Source of the DNA: Zelopaecilomyces penicillatus
Lineage: Eukaryota; Ascomycota; Sordariomycetes; Hypocreales; Pseudodiploosporaceae
DNA: 64,000 nucleotides
Assembly (NCBI GenBank): GCA_005765155.1
Contig: VCCP01000007.1
Coordinates: 124,001-188,000, forward strand
Direction of reading: 5' to 3'
A program made the translations under genes and the position numbers. Shown piece after piece: positions 38,721-59,560 of this stretch (the first letter of the stretch is position 1; each line of letters begins with the position of its first letter). The notes under the pieces are model-generated. The model saw nothing but the letters and a program-made list of their open reading frames with translations. It searched no databases and was not told the origin of the DNA.

Positions 38721-41700
38721 AAGAGTATATATTAATTATACTTACTTTAAATATATATATAACTTTTTATATACTTAAACTAAGGATTTTCTAGCCTGAA
38801 TTCTATTTAAAAATCCTTAATAAGAAGGATTTTAATAATATTTCTTAAAAAGTATAGTAAATTTCACTCTTTATATATAATATTCTATTACTAGTATATA
38901 AATTAATTATACTAAACCAATTATAATAAATAATTAATACTTCTAAACCTTAATTATAATAACCAAACTATTCCTATATTAATAATTAAATAATTCTTAT
39001 TAATCTTATTTTTTTATAATCTTTTCTTAATCTATATTAATCTGATTTTATTATACCCTTAAATATAGACCTACTCTTAGATCTACCCTATACCTATATT
39101 AACTAGGATTAAATAAAGCTTATACTTATATACCTAAAACCTTTCCTTTTACTCTAGAAAACTTATTAAATTCTTATTAAAAATAAGAGTTCTTATAAAT
39201 TATTTTAGTATTATAATACTATCTTTCTTTAATCTTTTTACTTATATAATTCCTTTTTTTATTTAATTATAAATATATTTTATAATATTATATTATAATA
39301 ATTATACTCTTTTATTATTTTATTTTATTTTATAAAAGATTAATTAATATTTTTAAAAGCTAATTTATTTATTAATATTAAATTATTTAAATTATATAAT
39401 TAATATTATTATCCTAAAACTAATTTACCCTATCCCTTTTAAACCAAACCTATATTCTAGTAATTAAGGAATTATTTAATTTTATTTATATCTATTAAAT
39501 CCTATTAAGGTTTTCCTTTATTATCTTATTTATATCCTATTTTATTATATACTTAATCCTTAAAATTAATAGTTAATATTTCTATAGGTAAGAAATAATA
39601 AATATATTTAAGAAATCTAGAATAATTAATCCCTTTAAATCTTTGGTCTAGTCCTTCCCTAAGAAAGTTATTTACTTTTCTTTATTCTCTAGCTTAAATT
39701 AATAGCTATAAAATCCTTTTTATTTATAATTTATATATCTATCTTATTTATAATTTAAATAGCATTTATTATATTTATCTAGGATTAAAATATATAAATA
39801 ATATAGCTATATAATATACTCTTTAATAGCTATAATAATAATTAAAAAAGATTATATATAATAGGAATATAGGATTAGATTAATAACTTTATAATAATTA
39901 ATAAATAAAGAATAGATCCTCTTTTTCTATTTTATTAAGATATTAAAAAAATACCTATAAATATATCCTATTTTAATTAATATAAATATAAAGTAAGGTA
40001 CTTAGGTTTTTATAATAGACTTTAGTATAGGATATTTTTAAGTATTATAGAGATTATCTTTCTAGAAGTATTATTTAAGATTTTAGCCCTTAGCTAGCTA
40101 TATAAAAGTACTAGATATATCTTTTATAAACTTAATAATAAAGAATATCTTATAATAAAGAGGGTAATTTATTTAATTTATATTTATTCCCTTTAGAATC
40201 TATATTTTAAAAATTATTTAAATCTAAAAATAAGAAAAAGGATTAATATTAGTTTATAAAGATTAAATAATATTAAATTAAAAAGGCTTTATAATTTACT
40301 ATTACTTTTATTATAAAGGATAGTTTAATACTATTAAAGAATTTAATATAATTATTCTATAATAAGATAATCTTATAAATAATTATATTATATAAAATAA
40401 TTATATTTATAATAAAACTAATATTAGGGAGCTGAGAATAAATATTATTTTAATTAGTTTCTATAATTAAATAATACTTATAATAATAACTTAAAGAAAA
40501 TAAGAGATAGATTAATAATCCTAAAGTTAAGAGGGCTAAGTTATAAAATAAAAGAGGAAAAGTTATAAGAGCTAGAAGGCTGCCCCTTTAAAAAGTATAT
40601 AAATAAAAATATATATTACTTATTAGCTATAAATTATTATTAAGTATAATAAAAAGCTATATTTTAAAGGAAAAGCTGCTTATAATAAAAGGTATTTTTA
40701 ATTAAGTGATTATATATAATTATAAAGGGTTATTAATTTAAACCCTTATATACTTATAAAGCTCTCTCTTATAAAGAGATATCTTATATATATTACCCCC
40801 TTTTATCTTTATTATCTTCCTTAATACCTATACTATCTTATTTTATTTCTTTAATCTTTATTATTATTTAATTATACCCTTATTTAATTCTTTATTAATA
40901 TATAATATTAAAATAATAAAGAATTTTTAAAATACTTATATCCTTTTTTTAAATAAGTATTAAAAATATAAGCCTTACTATTATTATAGGAGTAGTATAG
41001 CTTAAAGGAGATATAGATTTATTTTATAATTATATTAATAAATATACTATATTTATAATAAATCTAGGATTTTTTAAATAATCCTGCTTTATAATCCCTT
41101 AATAAGATTAACCTAATCTATTATTAATCTTTTCTTAGAATTTTAATATAAATACCCTAGATTTAGCTATATATAGCCTTATCTTTATTATATAGCTATT
41201 CCCTTAAGGCTTATAAGAATAGAACTAGAGCGATTATTTAATTAAGCTTTATTAATTATTATATATATTAAAGAATAAAGATTAAGCTATTAATTTTATA
41301 TTATACCCTTTATTTTAAATTATATTTTATAATATCTTTAATAATATATTTATAGCCTTTAGAATAATATATATTTTTAAATTAAAGAAATACTTTTATA
41401 TATATATAGATCTCCTTAATATTTTATATAAGTTTAGACCTTATAATTAACTAATACTTAATATTTATAATTATCTTAATAGACTAGCTATCTTTTATAA
41501 GAATATATTTAATAAGCGATTCTTTATTAGGTTTATTAATTATAAGAATATATACTAGTATTCTTTTATTTAAGATCGATTTAAAGGCTAGCTTTATATC
41601 TTTAATTTATAAATAAATAGATAAATATATTATATTAAAGAATTTATATATTTATAGAGATAAATACTTTATAAGCTTAATCTCTTTTATAACTTTATAT

Positions 41701-43414
41701 TTATTATTATCCTATATATAATATAAATATAAGATTAAAAGTATAGTTATTTTTTTTTTTCTAGATTTATATTATTATTAAAGGATTAATTAGGTTTTGC
41801 TTTTATTTTAATTATATTAAGAAAGATTTAAATAAAATTAAATAATCTTATAATAATATATTTTATCTACTCCTTAATAATCCCCTTTATTTATTATTAA
41901 GAGATTAATACCTATTTAATAGTTTAAATTAGCCTATATCTAGCTATATACTTAGAGTAAGGAATACTATACTATATCTTATTATTAATAAATTAAATAT
42001 AATTAAATACTTATAAAGCTTTTATTATATTATTTTATAGGATCTTAATAATTAAATAATTTATAATTAAGGTATAGATAAAGTACTCTATTTTATTTAT
42101 TTAAAAGGTACTATACTATTCTTAATTAATAGATATACTTTACCTATATTATATAAAAACTTTAAAGTCTTTTATATATCTATAAAAGATAGTCTGCTTA
42201 TATTATTTATATAGATTATTATAGAGTAGTTTATTTATCCTATTAAAATATAAAAGCCTATACTTTTTAAAACTATTATTAATTAATAATTAAATAATAA
42301 ATTTAAGTATAATAAAATAATTAGATCTAAGCTAGTTAAGATTATTAATATAATTATTATTAAGAAAGTTAAATTAATTATAATTTAATTTAATAATAAT
42401 TAAATAATAGTATTTTAATAGTATTCTCTAAGAGCTAATAGGAATAGGTTATTTATTATCTATTTAATCTTTAAGCTTTTATCTAGGCTTATTTTATTTA
42501 TATATAATAGTATTAAGGATACTTAAGGATTATTTGATTAAGATTTATTAAATAAGAAGATAGAGTCTATATTAATATAGCTTATACTATATTTAAACCC
42601 TTAGAAATAGATTATTTTTAAGAAATAGATAATTAAATTAATTTCTTTAAATACTCTTATAGCTAACTTAAATAAAGATATTAATATTTTTAAGGATATT
42701 ATTATAATCCTAAGATAGTTTATTAATAAGAATTTAAATAAAATATCTTAATTAAATAATAGATATCTTTTTTATAAATAAATTAATCCTTTTAGTAAAG
42801 AAAAGGGAAATCTAAAAAAGAAATAAAAAAGCTAATAAAAGGAATTAAATTCTTAATTCTCTTTATATTATATACTATTAATTCGATTTATAAGATATAA
42901 GGAAGAGATTATTACTTAAATAAATACTAATTTATCTTTATAATACTTAAAAATAATAGGGTATATTATAACTATTAAATTTATTAAAAAGATAGATAAT
43001 ATATTTCTTATTAAAAGGCTTATATTATATATTAAATACTTTAATAGTTATATTAATCTTTATTTTAATAGAATAATTATAAAAGGGATTCTTTAATATA
43101 TTAAAGAGATAATAAAAGCTTGCTTTAATAGCTTAATGATTTAAGCTATTCGATCTAATAGATCTAAATATTATACTATATAAGTATAATTAATAATACC
43201 TTTACCTATAGATTAAATAATAGAGTTAAATATTTTAAGGATATTAAAAGAGTTAAAGGGATTAAATATTAAAGGAATATTTAATTAAGGATAGATAAAA
43301 TAAAAGAAATAAAGTATATATATATAAATATCTAAAGGTTATATTTAAATACTATTATTTAATTAGTTATAAATATTATCTGATTTAATAATAGGATTAT
43401 CTTTAATATTTATT
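38720..43414 (-). pseudogene. Element B accessory region, probable coding opposite to pol
   Basis: This is the counterpart of A 11,030-15,730. About 4.7 kb separates the integrase tail from the purine tract. Here the - strand is often the purine-rich strand (clear at 38,900-41,900), opposite to the rest of the element, so the accessory frame(s) would converge on pol. The cysteine-cluster-like spot of A (13,446-13,490) maps to about 40,958-41,003. I do not recognise the product. Retention of the same 4.7 kb in two independent insertions shows it is part of the element and not a later insertion. Confidence 0.42.
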
Positions 43415-43421
43415 AGGAGGG
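43415..43421 (+). other. Polypurine tract of element B
   Basis: AGGAGGG immediately upstream of the 3' LTR, the expected primer site for plus-strand DNA synthesis; the same tract is present inverted in A at 11,026-11,031. Confidence 0.7.
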
Positions 43422-43422
43422 T

Positions 43423-43816
43423 TTTAATAATTAGGTTAAATATATCCCCTTATTAATTAATTAAGCTATAGCTGTATAAACTATATTTAAGGGGATTAAA
43501 CTGTATAAGTAAATAGGCTATACCTAGGCTATTTAAATAAGGTAGATATTATCTAATTTAAGTTTTTCCCTTTTCTATCTAAGAATTTTTCTAATATATT
43601 TAAAAGACTAGCTATTAAAAAGCTATCTTTTTTATTTAATTAATTATAGAATAATTAATTAATCTCTTAAGTTTATTTTATTATATTACTGTTTTATAGC
43701 TTTTCTTGCTTATTTAATCCTTATGGATTATGCTAGCTATATAACTACCTTAAAATTATATTATAGTTCTATAGGTGGTGTTAGTGTTATTATATATATT
43801 GTTTTCCCTCTATCAA
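43423..43816 (+). repeat. Element B 3' LTR
   Basis: 394 bp. Its last ~100 bases keep ATGGATTATGC, GGTGGTGTTAGTG and TTGTTTTCCC, that is TG steps removed in the inner copy at 31,290-31,382. A 65-codon open stretch at 43,723-43,920 begins in this less-mutated tip and runs into H1; it is not a gene. Confidence 0.92.
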
Positions 43817-43821
43817 AATAT
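43817..43821. repeat. Probable target-site duplication of element B, right copy
   Basis: AATAT, paired with GATAT at 30,984-30,988; H1 resumes here. Confidence 0.6.
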
Positions 43822-45469
43822 ATAAATAGATTTATAAATAATTATAAATATTATAAATTTATAAAAAAATTAGTATCTTTATTATTATTATTATTATTAT
43901 TAATAAAGAATTTATATTAAAAAGTATTTTAAAAATATTTTTCTTTTTATATAATAATAGTTTTATATTTATTATATTAATATAAATATTTAAACTAAAA
44001 TTAAAATATATTTAAATTATAATATTAATAAATTAAATAAACTAATAATTATATTAATATTAAATTTATATATAATTAAGGATTATATTTTTAATCTTAA
44101 TTTTAATAATAAATATTCTAATCTAATATAATTTATTATATTAATTATTAAAAGCTATAATATTAAAGATATATTTTTTAATTAAGAAAAGATTCTTTAT
44201 ATATTAAAAAAAGAAAATTTTAATAAAATATAATAAAATATAATAATAAATAATTAAATATTTTAATAAATATTTAAAAAGATATTTTTAATTATATTTA
44301 TAATAAATATATTTTTAAATATAAATAATAAATAAAATACTTTATTAATTATTATTATAATTTTAATTAAAGTATTAATAGTTTTATTAAATTTATTTAT
44401 AAAGATATTAAATTATATTTTATTTTAAAATATAATAATTATTTTTATCTTTATAATATCCTTATTTAAATAATTATAAAAAAAGAATATATTTATAATT
44501 ATAAAATAGTTACTATAAATATATAATAAAGATAAAAGAATATAAATATAGAATTCTTTTAAGGAATTTCTATAAATATCTTTTCTTTTATTATATTCTT
44601 ATTTTCTTATAAACTTTATTAAGCTTAAATTATGTTATATTAAAAGCTTTTATTTTTATATATTATAGATTATTAATTTATATATTAATTTATATTATAT
44701 TATATATATTATATTATTAAATATATTTTAATTAATTAATCGCTTTAAAAAGAAATCTATTATTTTAAATAATAATTAAAAAAGCTATTAATATAATCAA
44801 GATATTTCCTTTTATAAAATATTATATATTCTTATTTAATCCTTATATTTAAAATCTTTTTTAATTATTTCTTTAAATCTTAGATATAAATTATATTATC
44901 CCTTTATATAGCTAATTATATAACTTAAAAAATAAAAAGCTTAAGATCCCTTTAAACCTAATTATAATAAATACTCCTTATATATAACTTCCTTTTATAT
45001 AGTAAAATATATAAAAGCTTAAGTTAAGTATTTATTAAATGCTTTTATAAATTAAGATTAAAATAATCTTTATATAAAAAGGCTAGCCTATTAAGCTATC
45101 TTTAATAAGATCTAGAATAATTAAAAAGATTATATAAATAATAATTTAAAAATAATAAATAAAATAAATTATTATTATATAATATGATAAAATTATATTT
45201 ATTATACAATTAAAAGAGCTAGATAAATTAATTTAATTAAAATAATAATTAAATTAATTAAAATATAATACTTTTAATAGAATTAATAATTATATATTTT
45301 TTAAAGAAATTAATCTATTTCTATTTCTATAAATACATTAATTATATAGCTTTATATAAGGGTATTTATATTATATTATTTATTTCTATTCTCTTATATT
45401 AGAATTTTAATATTATAGGATAATAATATAAAGCTAGTATAGAAATTAAAAGCTATATAAAGTATTAGA

Positions 45470-47555
45470 TATATAAATAATAATACTCTATCTTGATTAT
45501 ATAAAAGACTTTTTAAATTATTATTAAAAATAATAATTATTCTTTATTAATAATATATCTTATATAATATATTATTAAAAGAAATATTTATAAAATAATA
45601 TAAATTATTATATAAAAAGATAATTTTCTTTATATTAAAATCAAGATTTTTTATTTATAATTATAAATATATAATAAAGCTTTTAAAATAATAATTTAAT
45701 TATAAAAAAAAAATTTATAAAAAAATATATTAAACTATTTTATATTAATATTAAATTTTTTTTTTAGATATTTATAATTATAGTATTTTAAATATAATCT
45801 TATTATTTTATATAATTATTTATATAAAAGCTTAATTAAAATTATTATTATTATTATAATATATTATTAAATAAGTTTTAATATTTTTATAAATTATTTT
45901 AATAAAGTTATTAATTTATTAATTAAAATTATAATAATAATAAATAAAGTATTTTATTTATTATATATATTAAAATATATATTTAATATTAATATATTAT
46001 AAAATATATTATTAATATATTATAAAATAATATAATATTTATTTTTAAGCTTTATAAAAATTAGCTTTTTTTATTATATAAATAATCTTTACTTAAATAG
46101 TTTTTATATTATTATAATTATATTTAGATTTATTAAAAGATATTATATTTTATATATTAAGATTTAATTTGTTTAATTTATTAAAGCTTTTTTATTAATA
46201 AAAGATAATTTTTATATAAATATTTATATTAATATAATAAATATAGAATAATTATTATATTAAAAGAAAATAAATAGTAAATATATACTTTAATATAATT
46301 TCTTTATTTATAATAATAATAAAAAAAGATTTAAATTAATTTTAAAAGGCTTAAAATTATATATAGATTTATTTAAATCCTTTTTATTATTTCATATTAA
46401 TAAGGATTTAAATAAAATTTATAATTAATTTTTAATCTATAAGATTAATAATTTATATTAAATAAAGATTAAAATAATTAATGTTATATATATTATTTAT
46501 ATTTAGAATTTTAAGAAAATATTTTTATATTATTTAATATTAAAAATAAATCTAAGAGATTTATTTAATTTTAGAATTATTTATTATAATTATATAGGAA
46601 TAGTTCATCTTTTATAAAAATCTATATTTATTATTATATTAATAAAAAACTATTTAAAGTTTAGATTTATATCTTTTAATAATTATTATAAATATCTTTA
46701 AAAGTAAAACAAGTTTATATATTATATAAGATTAAATTTATATATAAAATTAAGTTTATCTTATATAATATTAAAGCCTTATATTAAATAAGATTAATTA
46801 TAAATTTTTATATTTCTTTATATATTAATAATATATTATATAAATAAAAGGATTTAAAGAAAATAAATAATTATAAAAGCTAATAATAATTGTATAAATC
46901 TATTTTTAATTTAATCTTTTTTTATTATAATTATAATAAAAATTAAATAATTATATTTTTTTATAATAATATTTTATATATATTTAATTATAATAAATTA
47001 TATTTTTTTAATAATAAATAATTATATAAAAAATATAAATTCTTTAATTTTAAATTTATATAAATCTATTATTTTTTATTTTTATAATAATACTATTATT
47101 TTTTTAATAAAAAGATTATAAAAAATTAAATAAATTATTAAAAATATTAAATTTAAAAGAATTTAATAAAATAAGGATAAAAATAATTAGCTTTAATTAA
47201 AGATCTATATTAAAGCTTTATTATAAAAGCTAATAAAAGGGCTTATTAAAGGCTTAATATAAAGATAATTTAAAAAATAGCTATAAAGGCTTTAAAATAT
47301 AATATTTATAATATTAATATTAATTATAAATCTAAAAGTATAATTTAGTATTATTAATACAATTTATTATAAAAATAAAAGCTTTATAATATTATTATTA
47401 TTATTATAAGATTATTATTAATTTTAAAGAGAAATTTTATATTTAGATTATTTATTTAATCTTTATATAGATATATTTCCCTTATATTATTTATTTCTAG
47501 GCCCTTATATTAAAATTTTAATATCAAGGGATAGGTATATAAAGCTAGTATTAAA
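45470..47555 (-). mobile_element. H3: inverted, truncated copy of the H element
   Basis: Positions 46,390-46,500 match the reverse complement of H1 30,870-30,965, and 46,150-46,330 match the reverse complement of H2 49,190-49,310; homology continues down to about 45,480 (equivalent to H2 about 50,050). The right end carries an H-type terminal repeat (47,480-47,552, core TTATATTAAAATTTTAATAT followed by TATAAAGCTAG). The other end is missing about 0.5 kb and abuts H1, so H1 probably inserted into or truncated it. No coding frame recognised. Confidence 0.55.
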
Positions 47556-48030
47556 CTAAAAGATTCTATAGGCCTTTATTATTATAAATAGCTAAAGGTA
47601 TATCTATACATAATAAGATTTAAAAATAATATTAATTATTATAATTTAAGGATCTTTTTATATAATAGAAATCTAGTTAATAAAGATCTAATATATTTTT
47701 AATAATTATATTAATCTATTTATTATTAATTATTTTATAATTAAAATAAACTATTTATTATAATAATTTAGAATAAATAAATAAATTATTTTAATTAAAG
47801 TCCTTAAAAGAATAATAATATTCTTAAATTATTAAATTATATTTTTAATAGCTTATATATTAAATAAAATCTCTATTATTAATCTAAATATATAAATAAG
47901 ATATCTTAATAATAATAATTATATTAAATTTATAAAATCTTTTAATATTATAATTATTAATATTAAAAAGATTAAGATTTATTTTATTTATATTTAAGAT
48001 TAAATTAAATATTATAAATAATAATAAATT
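47556..48030. other. Unassigned A+T-rich spacer between H3 and H2
   Basis: No repeat boundary, coding frame or motif could be recognised. Contains AGATCTAATATATTT and similar non-repetitive words; probably more degraded transposon DNA. Confidence 0.4.
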
Positions 48031-50705
48031 ATTTATAAACTATTAAATTATAATTAATAATAAATAATATTATAAAGCTTTTTACTTATAATAAATTATA
48101 TTAATTATATTTTATTATATTTTTGGATTTATTATTAATATAAAGATTATAAAATCTGGTTTTAAAGCCCTTATAATTATTCTTTAAATTATCTTTTAAA
48201 TTCCTTTTATATTAAGCTTTGAATAAGCCTTCTAAAGAATCTATTAATAAGCCCTTTAATTTACCCTTATATTAGCTTTTATAATAAAGCTTTAATATAG
48301 ATCTTTAATTAAAATTAACTCTTCTTATTCTAACTCTATTAAATTCTATAGAATATAATATTTTTAAAGAATTATTTATATTTATATAGATTCTTTATTA
48401 AATAAATAATAATATTATTATATAATTAAAATTTAATTAATATATATAGATTTAAGATTAATAAATTTATATTTTTTATTTAATTATTTATAATTAAGAA
48501 AAAATATAATCTATAATAATTAAAGATTTATAAAAAATTATTATTAAAAGATATAATTATTTATTTCTTATTATTATCTTTAAAAAAAAAGAATTAAATT
48601 AAAAATAGATTTATAATATTATTATTAATTATTATAATTATTTTTTTCCTTTTAAATATTTTTATTTATATAATATATTATTAATATATAAAAAAATAAA
48701 AAAGCTTATAATTAATCTTGTAAAATATAAGGCTTTAATATTATATAAAATAAGCTTAATTTTATATAATAATTTAATTTTAAATAATATTAAAAGCTTT
48801 TTTATTTTTAAAGATATTTTTAATAATTATTAAAGGCTTTAAATTTAATCTTTAAATAGTTTTTTATTTATATAATAATAAATATAGATTTTATATAAAA
48901 TAAATTATTTATATATAATTATAATAAATAGCTTTAAAATTAAATTAATATTTTAGATTTATTAATAATATTAAATAATATAAAAGTATTTTTTTAAGCT
49001 TTTTAATATAAATAATATATATAAAATTAATTATTTTAATCTTTATTTAATATAGATTATTAATATTATTAATTAAAAGTTTATAATAAATTTTATTTAG
49101 GTTTTTATTAATATAAAATAATAAAAAAGACTTTAATAGATTTATATATAATTTTAAGTTTTTTAAATCTAGCTTAAAATTATTATATTTTTTATAATTA
49201 TTATAAATAAAGAATTTATATTAAAGAATATATTTATTTATTATTTTCTTTTAATATAATAATAATTTTATATTTATTATATTAATATAAATATTTATAT
49301 AAAAATTATTTTTTAATAATAAAAAAATCTTAATAAATTAAATAAATTAATTATTTAATTAAATCTTAATATATAAAACTTAATATTATTTTCTTTTCTA
49401 ATTAATAATAAATATAGCTTTAAAAGTATAAAAGCTATTTAAAAAAAGGTTATTTATATATCTAAAAAAACTGATTTTTATAAAGCATAAAAATAAATAA
49501 ATTATTTTAATTAATCTTAAAGATATATTCTTTTATATATTAATATTAAATTTATATCTTAATATATATAATAGATAAAGTATTTTATTAATTATTATTA
49601 TAATTTTAATTAATATATTAATAGCTTTATAAAAATAACTTATAAGGATATTAAAATCTATTTAATAATGTATTATAATAATCTTTTAAATTTTAATAAA
49701 GCTTTTATATAAATAATTTTATATTAATAACTTTATAAAAAGAATATAATTATATTTAAAATATAGTATTTATAAATATCTAAATAAAGTATTATAATTT
49801 TAAAATAAAATAATTTAATATATTTTATTTATAAATTTCTTTTTTTATTTATAAATTATTTTTTTAAAAGCTTTATTATATATTTATAATTATATATAAA
49901 AAGCCTTTATCTTAATATATATAAAATTATTTTTTTTATATAATAATTTACTCTTTCTTATAAATATTTCTTTTAAATATATTATTAATAAAATAAGATT
50001 ATTATCCTTAATAATAATTTAAAAAGCTTTTAATATTATAAAGATATTCTCTTTTATATTTTTATATATTTTTATATATATTTATATTAAATATTTTTAT
50101 TTACATTTTTAAGAATCCTTTTTTAAATCTAAGATTTAAATTAAATTAAATTATTTTATAATTAATTTTATAGCTTTAAGAATTATAAATTTAAAATCCC
50201 TTTAAATTTAAATACCTTTATCTTAATATAATTATATTTTATATAATATAATATGAGAAGGTTTAATTCTAATATTTATTATATTTCTATATAAGCTAAA
50301 ATTAAGATAGCTTTTTTATAAAATAAATAGATTAAAAAATATTTATTAAAAGATCTAGATTAATTAAGAATATTATATAAATTATATTATAATAATAATA
50401 AATAAAAGAAATAAAATCTATAATATAATATATTATTATTATTTCTATTATATAACTAAAGAAATTAATTAAATTAATTAAATTAAATTATTAGATTAGT
50501 TAATTAATTGATTAAAATATATTATTTTAATAGAATTAATAAAAATATATTTTTTAAATAAATTAATTATTTTAATTGAATTATATAATTTTATATAATA
50601 TATAATTTTATTTATATTATTATTTCTTATATCCTTATATTAGAATTTTAATATTATAACATAATAATATAAAGCTAGCTTAGAAATTAAGGGATAGCTT
50701 AATAT
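48030..50705 (+). mobile_element. H2: copy of the H element
   Basis: Same orientation as H1 and uninterrupted by B. The interior 48,990-49,110 matches H1 30,865-30,985, and 49,190-49,310 matches 43,895-44,000. The right terminal repeat is at about 50,600-50,700 (core TTATATTAGAATTTTAATAT, then ATATAAAGCTAG). The left part (48,055-48,330) is inverted relative to 47,190-47,400 of H3, but no left terminal repeat was found, so the left end is probably truncated. Heavily degraded, with no frame recognised. Confidence 0.55.
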
Positions 50706-51780
50706 AATATAAACCTTTATTATTATAAATAATAATACTTAAAAGATTTATATTAATTATATAATATTATATTTATTATATTAAAATAGAATTTAAAAAT
50801 AATCTTATTTGATTTTAGAAATTAAATATAAATTATATTTATTAATAATAATTTATTAAAAATATTTAAAAGGAAATTATTAAAATAATAATATATATCT
50901 AGAAATATAATTCTTATAATATATTAAATAGAATAATATTATATAAAATATAATATAAATATAAATTAATTATTAAATATTTAAAATATGTTAATTATAT
51001 AATTTATAAATTAATATTTAAAACCTATTTTCTTAAAAAACTTAATACAAGATTATTATTATATATTTTAAATTAATTATAAAAAAGATTAATATATAAA
51101 CTTTAGAATATTATAATAAGAAATATTAAATAAATAAAAGATATAATCTTTAAGAAAAAGTTATAAATAAATAATAAGATATAATATTAATTATTAATTA
51201 AGAATATAAATCTTAAAATATTATTTTTAATAAAAATAATAATATTTATTTTAGTATTTAAATAATATATTTAAATTCTTATATTTGAAAAGATAATTAA
51301 TAAAAGATTAATTAAATAAACTAAGAAAATAATAATGATTTAAATTAAACAAAATGAAAATAATTTAATTTTAAAAATATAATTCAATTAATTAAATAAT
51401 AATTATAATATAATAATATAATTAATAAATAAATTAATAAATTATATAAATAAATTTAAATTTATTAAAAAAGAATAAGATTTAAGATTTATTAAATCTA
51501 AATAAAATAATTTATATTTTTAATATAATTATTTCTTTTAAAATATAATAAATTTTTAAAATTTTTAAATAATAATATAATATAAATTATATAAATATCT
51601 TTATATTAATTATTCAATAGAAAATATTTAAATTTTTATTTATATTAATAATTTATTTAAATTAATAAATTAAATAATTAAATATTATTATTGCTTTTTT
51701 TTATAAAGATATTATAAAATATATTTATATTAAATTCTTATTAAAATAAAAAATAAAAAAGAAAATATATAAATTATAAT
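50706..51780. other. Unassigned A+T-only stretch
   Basis: Very low C+G even for this block, with poly-A/T words and a few surviving TG/CA steps around 51,285-51,370. No coding, repeat or regulatory signal could be supported. Confidence 0.4.
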
Positions 51781-52469
51781 TATTATTAATCTTATAACTA
51801 TACTAGTCTAGTTTTTATATTTAAATTAAACTCTTTATAAAGTATATAATCTTTTTTAATTTAATAAATAAAAAGAAAACAGTAAATAAAAAATCCTTAC
51901 TCTTTTTTTATATTTATATTTTCTTTTTATATTATTATAATATTATTCTTTATTCTTTTATATATAATAGATCTTATCTTTATATTTAATAATTAATAGA
52001 GAATTAGCTTAATATATATAATACCTTTATATTTACTTGATTAAAGCTAGATAACTAGAGATTAAAAGAGCTGGTTTTAAGGCTAGATTAATATATTCTA
52101 TATCTTTAATAAGATATAGCTAGTTTGTTTTAATTCTTTTATTATAAGGATTATTTTAAAGCTTATTAGATTTAGGATTTTATTAGTTTTTATAGGATTC
52201 TATTCTTTTATTTATTTTTAATAGTTTTATAATTTATTATTATTTTAAGATATTATTATAATAGCTTTACTTTTTCTTATATTATTAATAATTATTAATA
52301 GTTTTATAATTTTATTATTATATATCTTTATTATCCTTATTATATAAACCCTATGTTTTTTATTTATCTTTTTTTTTGAAAAAAAATTAATATAATAGAT
52401 AAGGTCTTTTTGTTTTCTTTTCTTTCTTTCTCTCTTTCTCTTTCTCCTTTCTTTAAATTAAAAGTATTA

Positions 52470-52470
<1 letters not shown>
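51780..52470. other. Compositionally distinct island with polypyrimidine tract
   Basis: Less converted than its surroundings: CTAGTCTAG, GATTAAAGCTAGATAACTAGAG, GAGCTGGTTTTAAGGC and TAGTTTGTTTT survive. It ends in a C/T-only tract at about 52,417-52,455 (repeats of TTTC/TCTC). Frames are closed and no protein is recognised. It could be the end of a younger insertion or of an unduplicated sequence that RIP touched lightly. Confidence 0.45.
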
Positions 52471-58956
<6,486 letters not shown>

Positions 58957-59326
58957 ATAATTTATTTATAATTTAATTATTTTTATTTTAATTAATTTTT
59001 ATTTTTATATAATATTATTTAATTATAAGCTATATATTATATATATTGAAAGTAATATTATAAAAAGATAGATATTAATAATATAAAGCTAATTAAAGAA
59101 ATTAATAAAAATATAAAAAGTATTAAGAAAGTATTTATAATAAATAATTAAAAATTAAATAAATAATTATAATAAATTATATATACTTTTAATATTTTAA
59201 AAAGAGAATATAATTATATTAAATATAAAGAATCTTTATTTAAAAATAAAAATAAAATTAATATTAAGATTTATTAATTTATTTTAAATTCTATAAAAGA
59301 TTAAAATATTATAATATTATAATATA
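58957..59326. other. A+T-rich spacer between two tandem arrays
   Basis: Non-repetitive DNA with very low C+G. Nothing coding or structured could be supported. Confidence 0.5.
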
Positions 59327-59560
59327 AAAATATTAAAATATTAAAATATTAAAATATTAAAATATTAAAATATTAAAATATTAAAATATTAAAATATTAA
59401 AATATTAAAATATTAAAATATTAAAATATTAAAATATTAAAATATTAAAATATTAAAATATTAAAATATTAAAATATTAAAATATTAAAATATTAAAATA
59501 TTAAAATATTAAAATATTAAAATATTAAAATATTAAAATATTAAAATATGAAAATATTAA
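59327..59560. repeat. 8-bp tandem array, unit ATATTAAA, about 28 copies
   Basis: Perfect head-to-tail array with one T-to-G change in the penultimate unit (around 59,550). Flanked by AATATTAATTAA words. Confidence 0.93.

Larger units (their letters stand above)
30989..43816 (+). mobile_element. Element B: 12.83-kb Ty3/gypsy retrotransposon, pol on + strand
   Basis: Second full-length copy of the A family, in the opposite genomic orientation. It has LTRs of 394 bp at 30,989-31,382 and 43,423-43,816 and an internal region of 12,040 bp. Order: gag-like frame (31,400-34,450), protease (34,760-35,040), RT (35,840-36,340), RNase H (36,470-37,110), integrase and tail (37,270-38,720), then a 4.7-kb accessory region. 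The purine tract AGGAGGG at 43,415-43,421 sits directly before the 3' LTR, confirming the + orientation. It is inserted in H1. All frames are broken by RIP-type stops, so it is not autonomous. Confidence 0.93.
30140..45450 (+). mobile_element. H1: TIR element interrupted by element B
   Basis: An older element of about 2.48 kb once B (30,989-43,816) and its target duplication are removed. Its ends carry terminal inverted repeats of roughly 90 bp: 30,146-30,234 on the left and 45,351-45,440 on the right, sharing the core TATAATATTAAAATTCTAAT and a second block near AAATAAATAATATAATATAA. Copies H2 (about 48,030-50,705) and H3 (45,470-47,555) match the interior, and in H2 the position of the B insertion (near 49,110) is uninterrupted. 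No transposase frame is recognised. It could be a cut-and-paste transposon or a large non-autonomous (MITE-like) derivative. RIP or AT saturation is heavier than in A, B or G. Confidence 0.6.

Noticed and set aside
43723..43920. 65-codon open stretch as a gene
   Set aside because: It begins in the less-mutated tip of the B 3' LTR and crosses the LTR end and target duplication into H1.
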